The notes under the pieces were generated by a model. The model was not told where the DNA came from. It saw nothing but the letters and a program-made list of their open reading frames with translations, and searched no databases. Shown piece by piece: positions 60,001 to 64,000 of a stretch of DNA of 64,000 bases (its first letter is position 1; every line of letters begins with the position of its first letter). The stretch comes from CAMTWB01 sp037441775 (lineage in GTDB: Bacteria > Desulfobacterota > Syntrophia > Syntrophales > CAMTWB01): assembly GCA_037441775.1 (NCBI GenBank), contig JBBIRO010000008.1:36540-100539 (forward strand). The letters run 5' to 3'. A program made the translations under genes and the position numbers.

Positions 60001-61005
60001 ATGAGTAAAATGAAATGGCTGTACGTAATTGGCGTGTTTTTGACCATTGGTTTCGTTACCCCTGTCCGAGCGGCGGACTATCCGGTGAAGGACATTATGG
60101 GCGTCATCCAGTGGGGTGCCGGCGGGGCGACGGACAACATCTCTCGGGCCGTGACGCCATACGTCGAGCAGGTGCTCGGCAAGAAGATCATCCTGCAAAA
60201 CAGGACGGGTGCGACGGGGGCCGTTGCTCTTACTTGGGTTCATGGCCAGCCGGCCGACGGCTACACCCTTTTGTTCGGGGCGGAAAATCCCAACCTCTAC
60301 CGCGTTTTGGATATTTCGCCGCTTGAATACAAGGATTTCTTTCCGGTCATGCTCATCGCCCGCAATGTTGGTGTGGTCGTCTGCAATAACGATCAGCCCT
60401 GGAGAACCTTAGGCGAACTGTTTGCGGACGCCAGGAAGGCCCCCGGCCAGATCAAGATGGGATCAACTGGGCCGGGAGGACTTCCCCACGTGGTGGGGTC
60501 CATGATGAGGGCGACCAGCGGCGTGACCTTCAATGATATCGTCTTCCAGGGCGAGGGTCCACTAGTGACGGCCATGTTGGGCGGTCACATCCAGTGGACG
60601 ACAATGGGCATGGCCGCGGTGCGCGAGCACCTCCGGGCGGGCCGCGTCCGTCCCCTGGCCCTGGTGTCCGATACGCCGGTGCCCGGGCTGGAAGATGTTC
60701 CTTTGATCACCGCCACCTCCGCCGACTACAGGAAATACCTGCCCTGGGGTCCGTTTTACGGAGTTTTCGTGAAGAAGGAGACCCCGGATGCGGTTAAAAG
60801 GACCCTCGTCGATGCCTTCAGAAAGGGCGTGGGCGATCCCAAGGCCCAGGAGTTCATCAGAAATTTTGGTTCCATTTATATGGGGATTTCCGGGGCTGAA
60901 GCCGAGCAGTTCCTCAGCAAATGGCAGTCGGTTACGACCTGGCTCCTTCATGATGCGGGAGCGGCCAAGGTTTCGCCTGATAAATTCGGGATTCCGAGAC
61001 CATAG
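60001..61005 (+). CDS. tctC: TTT-family (TctC/Bug) periplasmic substrate-binding protein, second system
   Basis: A 334-residue binding protein with a signal peptide (about 1-24, IGFVTPVRA). Motifs: YPVKDIMGVIQWGAGGATDN, IILQNRTGATGAVALTWVHG, PADGYTLLFG and VVGSMMRATSGVTFNDIVF. The usual VPFxxGG is IQWGAGG, typical of one Bug subgroup. AGGAGGAATAAC precedes the ATG, within a duplicated AGCAGGAGGAATAA segment (59970-59999). It is the first gene of tctCBA, separated from tctB by a GC-rich hairpin that could give the binding protein higher expression. Confidence 0.9.
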   Translation: MSKMKWLYVIGVFLTIGFVTPVRAADYPVKDIMGVIQWGAGGATDNISRAVTPYVEQVLGKKIILQNRTGATGAVALTWVHGQPADGYTLLFGAENPNLYRVLDISPLEYKDFFPVMLIARNVGVVVCNNDQPWRTLGELFADARKAPGQIKMGSTGPGGLPHVVGSMMRATSGVTFNDIVFQGEGPLVTAMLGGHIQWTTMGMAAVREHLRAGRVRPLALVSDTPVPGLEDVPLITATSADYRKYLPWGPFYGVFVKKETPDAVKRTLVDAFRKGVGDPKAQEFIRNFGSIYMGISGAEAEQFLSKWQSVTTWLLHDAGAAKVSPDKFGIPRP

Positions 61006-61041
61006 ACAAGACCCTGCTGCAAAAAAATCAAAACACCCCTT

Positions 61042-61071
61042 TTTCGGCCGGGCGGTTTTGCCCGGCCGAAA
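61042..61071 (+). terminator. GC-rich hairpin between tctC and tctB
   Basis: TTTCGGCCGGGC and GCCCGGCCGAAA form a perfect 12-bp stem with loop GGTTTT. No long T-tract follows, so partial termination or mRNA stabilisation of the tctC message is likely. Confidence 0.55.
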
Positions 61072-61092
61072 CTTGAGTAAGGAGTTTTTGCC

Positions 61093-61557
61093 ATGGAAGA
61101 AAAGATCGCTCAGAGACCGGGAGAGCGCATCCTGATGTGGGTTCTCTTAGCTTTCAGTGTTTCTGTGCTGATTGTGGCCCTGATGATTCCACGTCTGGAG
61201 AACCTCTCGTCGTCGGGTGCCTTTCCTATATTCATTGCCTGCATCCTTGTTGCCTCGGCCAGCCGCATCCTCTGGAAGAACCGCGCTCGGTACAACAGTC
61301 TGAAGCTGGGCGAGGAGCTGAGACAGACCCGGCCCTTCGCCCTGCCCGGGGTCGTGCTCGGCTACGCGGCGATTTTAGTCCTTTATATCCTGCTTACGTC
61401 CCCGCTTCATTTTCTGCCCAGCTCCTATCTGTTTCTAGTCGGTTCCTTCCTGTTTTTGAAGGGAGCTACGCTGAAGAAATCCTTCTTCATCGCCGCGATC
61501 ACTCTCACGATCATCTACGTCCTTTTTCGCACTATCTTTAAGGTCATCCTCTGGTAA
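61093..61557 (+). CDS. tctB: TTT transporter small membrane subunit, second system
   Basis: A 154-residue membrane protein with four hydrophobic segments, at about 15-35, 40-60, 85-110 and 115-150. The motif RLENLSSSGAFPIFIACILV near the first loop is in the usual TctB place (FP motif). AAGGAGTTTTTGCC precedes the ATG. It lies 16 bases before tctA, with which it forms the membrane part. Confidence 0.85.
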   Translation: MEEKIAQRPGERILMWVLLAFSVSVLIVALMIPRLENLSSSGAFPIFIACILVASASRILWKNRARYNSLKLGEELRQTRPFALPGVVLGYAAILVLYILLTSPLHFLPSSYLFLVGSFLFLKGATLKKSFFIAAITLTIIYVLFRTIFKVILW

Positions 61558-61572
61558 CAGGAGCGCTGGAAT

Positions 61573-63099
61573 ATGGAAACAACGCAGGCCTTGCATTACT
61601 TCCTGATCTCGATCGTCAACATCAAGCTGCTGTCTCTGGTAGCTATCGGCACCCTCGCCGGGATCTATATCGGCGCGATCCCCGGGCTTTCCGTCACGAT
61701 GGCGGTTTCCATCTTGATTTCCTTCACCTTTTCCTGGGAAATCAATCCGGCCCTTTCCTTGATGATCGGCGTCTGGAGCGGTGGGGTGTACGGCGGTTCC
61801 CGTTCCTCGATCCTGTTGAACATTCCCGGCGCTCCAGCGGCGGTCGCCACCGGATTCGACGGCTATCCGCTGGCCAAGCTGGGTTTGGCGGGACAGGCGA
61901 TAGGCCTTTCCACTACCGCCTCGGTGATCGGGGGCGTCATCGGCATTATCGCGCTGGCCTTTGCGGCGCCGATCATCTCGGATTATTCCCTCAAGTTCGC
62001 GCCGCGGGATTATTTCCTGCTGGCGATCATGGGAATACTCCTCGTGGGCAGCCTTTCCGGAGAATCGCTGGCCAAAGGGATCTTTGCCGGCGCTTTGGGG
62101 ATCCTGCTTAGCATGGTGGGGATGGACAATTTTACCGGCCAGGGGAGATTCACCTTCGGGAGCGTGGGGCTCATGAGCGGGATTCACTTCGTGGCGATAA
62201 TGATCGGTCTCTTTGGTGTTTCGGAGGCCCTCGTCCAGTTGCACGGCATCCACGTTACGCCGATCAAGCAGAGCGTAAGCAAGATCCTCCCCGACTGGCG
62301 GCTGCTGTTCAAACATCTGTATCTGATTATCAAAAGCGCGTTCATCGGGGTCGGAATCGGCGCGCTGCCGGGCGCGGGCGGGGATATAGCGGCGCTCTTG
62401 GCTTACGGCCATGCCAAGCGCAGCGTGAAAAAACCGACGCGGCCCTTCGGCCAGGGGGCTTACGAGGGGCTTATCGCCCCGGAGACGGCGAACAACGCCT
62501 GCATCGGCGGGGCCTATATCCCCATGCTCACCCTGGGCATCCCCGGGGACGCGGTTACGGCGGTGATCATCGGCGCCCTCTACATTCACGGCCTCAAACC
62601 CGGTCCGATGCTGATGATCGACACGCCCCATCTCTTCTGGTTTTCCGTCGGCTGCATGCTCTTGGCAAACGTCTTTCTGTTGATCTTCGGCCTCACCGGG
62701 GTCCGGATCTTCGCCAAGCTGGTGGAGATCCGCAAGGGGCTGCTGTTGCCGATCATCATCATCATCTCCACTGTCGGCGCCTATGCGATCAACAACAGCA
62801 TCTACGACGTTTACTGGATGCTGGGCTTTGGAATCGTCGGCTACTTTCTAAAAATGTACGGTTTTCAGGTTGGGCCGGTCATTCTCGGCGTCATCCTCGG
62901 TCCGCTGATGGAGACGAGTTATCGGCAGGCCATGCAGGATCAGCAAAACAGCCTGCTTGGTTTCATGAATCAGTTGTTTGTAAATCCCCTGACGCTGGTT
63001 TTGACCCTGTCAATTGTTTTCATGGTTATCGGGCAGACGAGGTTCTGGGGGAGGCTACGGGGAAAACTTGCAAAAAAAGGTCTGAAAACGGAGGAATAG
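61573..63099 (+). CDS. tctA: TTT transporter large membrane subunit, second system
   Basis: A 508-residue TctA permease with about 11 segments. Motifs: GIYIGAIPGLSVTMAVSILI, GVWSGGVYGGSRSSILLNIP, GIGALPGAGGDIAALLAYGH, GLIAPETANNACIGGAYIPM and TLGIPGDAVTAVIIGALYIH. It is distinct from the TctA at 19-20 kb in sequence, so the two systems probably carry different acids. The aroQ gene begins two bases after the stop, a strong sign of joint function and expression. Confidence 0.92.
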   Translation: METTQALHYFLISIVNIKLLSLVAIGTLAGIYIGAIPGLSVTMAVSILISFTFSWEINPALSLMIGVWSGGVYGGSRSSILLNIPGAPAAVATGFDGYPLAKLGLAGQAIGLSTTASVIGGVIGIIALAFAAPIISDYSLKFAPRDYFLLAIMGILLVGSLSGESLAKGIFAGALGILLSMVGMDNFTGQGRFTFGSVGLMSGIHFVAIMIGLFGVSEALVQLHGIHVTPIKQSVSKILPDWRLLFKHLYLIIKSAFIGVGIGALPGAGGDIAALLAYGHAKRSVKKPTRPFGQGAYEGLIAPETANNACIGGAYIPMLTLGIPGDAVTAVIIGALYIHGLKPGPMLMIDTPHLFWFSVGCMLLANVFLLIFGLTGVRIFAKLVEIRKGLLLPIIIIISTVGAYAINNSIYDVYWMLGFGIVGYFLKMYGFQVGPVILGVILGPLMETSYRQAMQDQQNSLLGFMNQLFVNPLTLVLTLSIVFMVIGQTRFWGRLRGKLAKKGLKTEE

Positions 63100-63101
63100 G
63101 C

Positions 63102-63542
63102 ATGAAAAAAATACTGGTGTTACACGGCGTCAGTCTGAACATGTTTGGCAAACGCGACCCGGCCCAGTACGGGACGATCACCCTGGCCGAGATCAACAGT
63201 AAACTGGTAGAACTGGGAAGGGAGCTGGGCTGCGAGGTGGAAACCTACCAGACCAATCACGAGGGAGAGATGGTGGAAAAGATCCAGGCTGCCCATATGT
63301 CGGGGGTAGCCGGGGTTTTGATCAATGCCGGCGCCTGGACCCATTACAGCTATGCCCTAAGGGATGCCCTGGCTATTCTCCAGGTGCCTATCGTGGAGGT
63401 TCACATGTCCAATATTCACGCCCGGGAGGAGTTCCGGCATTATTCGGTGGTGGCGCCTATTGCCAAGGGCCAGATCGCCGGATTCGGCGTGGACAGTTAT
63501 CTTCTGGGGCTGCGGGCGGCGGTGAATTTGACGGCTAAGTAA
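63102..63542 (+). CDS. aroQ: Type II 3-dehydroquinate dehydratase
   Basis: A 146-residue enzyme of normal length that dehydrates 3-dehydroquinate to 3-dehydroshikimate. Catalytic residues are visible: Arg and Tyr in FGKRDPAQYGTIT, NHEGEMVEKIQAA, NAGAWTHYSYALRDAL, and His in VEVHMSNIHAREEFRHYS. The usual HGPNLNLLG start is HGVSLNMFG. It is coupled to tctA (two bases apart), which suggests a role in using an imported quinate-like acid rather than, or besides, aromatic amino-acid synthesis. It is the last gene before the tRNA. Confidence 0.9.
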   Translation: MKKILVLHGVSLNMFGKRDPAQYGTITLAEINSKLVELGRELGCEVETYQTNHEGEMVEKIQAAHMSGVAGVLINAGAWTHYSYALRDALAILQVPIVEVHMSNIHAREEFRHYSVVAPIAKGQIAGFGVDSYLLGLRAAVNLTAK

Positions 63543-63925
63543 AATCGACTAGACAGGGTCACCCATTACCAGACCCCTTGTCAAGCGATATAAATATATT
63601 CCCCGCAAGAAACTTGTTTTTCTTACGCAATCGTCTTTGCCTTGTTTTGATTGTTGTCTTTCCTGCGCCGTAGTTTTGTCAGTCTTCGGTGTCCGTCTTT
63701 GCCGCGCCAGTGACCAATTATGATCGAGGTCGCAGCGGATAAGGGGAGATTATTTGAATTTGATAACTCCGCTGAATAAGCAGATAAGACCTTGGCCACA
63801 GAGATTTATCGTAAGCTGTAAGAGGAATATCTTCGCGGGAAACTCTTCTGCCTTGAATCCTACAAAAAAATGCCATCCATGAGTTTCGAAAAACCTGCAT
63901 CAATACCGGAAACCCATTGTTTTAC
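63543..63925. other. Gene-free stretch downstream of aroQ and tRNA-Thr
   Basis: No gene is supported. A 61-codon minus-strand frame (63718-63903) has no recognisable features. No clear terminator, repeat or attachment-site duplication was found. Confidence 0.4.

Positions 63926-64000
<75 letters not shown>

Noticed and set aside
63718..63903. A 61-codon minus-strand frame near the tRNA
   Set aside because: No ribosome site, no family, and composition like non-coding DNA.

Overview
The window looks like chromosomal DNA of an anaerobic, probably syntrophic or sulfate-reducing deltaproteobacterium (Desulfobacterota, Syntrophus-like). Supporting content: a molybdenum/tungsten bis-MGD oxidoreductase with an iron-sulfur/flavin partner, a tungsten-type aldehyde:ferredoxin oxidoreductase, HydE, a PPi-type phosphofructokinase, several solute-binding-protein transporters (two TTT, one TRAP, one ABC) and CoA-linked acid metabolism. 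The genus is an inference; no rRNA gene is present.

Layout. 0-1 kb: 5' end of hisI (minus strand, cut by the window edge) and a dead IS481-type transposase. 1-8 kb: chromate transporter, then a CHASE2 adenylate cyclase, an alanine racemase with a long unassigned C-terminal extension, and a divergent D-Ala-D-Ala-type ligase. 8-15 kb (minus strand): an IclR regulator, a PaaK-like CoA ligase, a 55-residue protein found here by hand translation, a bis-MGD oxidoreductase, and a 633-residue protein in which a GltD-like flavoprotein is inserted into a DmsB-type ferredoxin; a DUF1566 protein follows. 15-17 kb: two integron-type attC sites around small gene cassettes (nuclease, tandem-repeat secreted protein, unknown protein) with no integrase in view. 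17-26 kb: HMG-CoA-lyase-type enzyme and Nudix hydrolase, a TctCBA transporter (minus), then a LarA-family enzyme, gluconokinase and 6-phosphogluconate dehydrogenase, and a thioesterase. 26-35 kb: moaA, a methyltransferase and a radical SAM enzyme, then smc, hydE and a hemolysin III family protein.

35-55 kb, all plus strand, is a large catabolic island: class I-type aldolase, PPi-type phosphofructokinase, uronate isomerase, GntR regulator, RraA-family protein, two exported esterases, Ldh_2 dehydrogenase, AOR, cupin, a creatininase-family protein resembling 3-dehydro-scyllo-inosose hydrolase, a DctQMP TRAP transporter, two Gfo/Idh/MocA oxidoreductases and two zinc MDR dehydrogenases. The creatininase-Gfo-MDR combination recalls the Thermotoga-type oxidative inositol route (IolG-IolM-IolN) that ends in a keto-uronate. 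My reading is that the island imports and oxidises a cyclitol or uronate, and may finish by C1 phosphorylation and aldol cleavage instead of the usual mannonate/altronate-KDG route.

55-64 kb: an EPSP-synthase-like gene, a NitT/TauT-type ABC transporter, a second TctCBA transporter and a type II dehydroquinate dehydratase, ending in a tRNA-Thr(CGT) gene that lacks only its first base at the right edge. A 170-bp dispersed repeat with inverted ends occurs twice in full (17.2 and 26.4 kb) and once as a fragment (55.6 kb).
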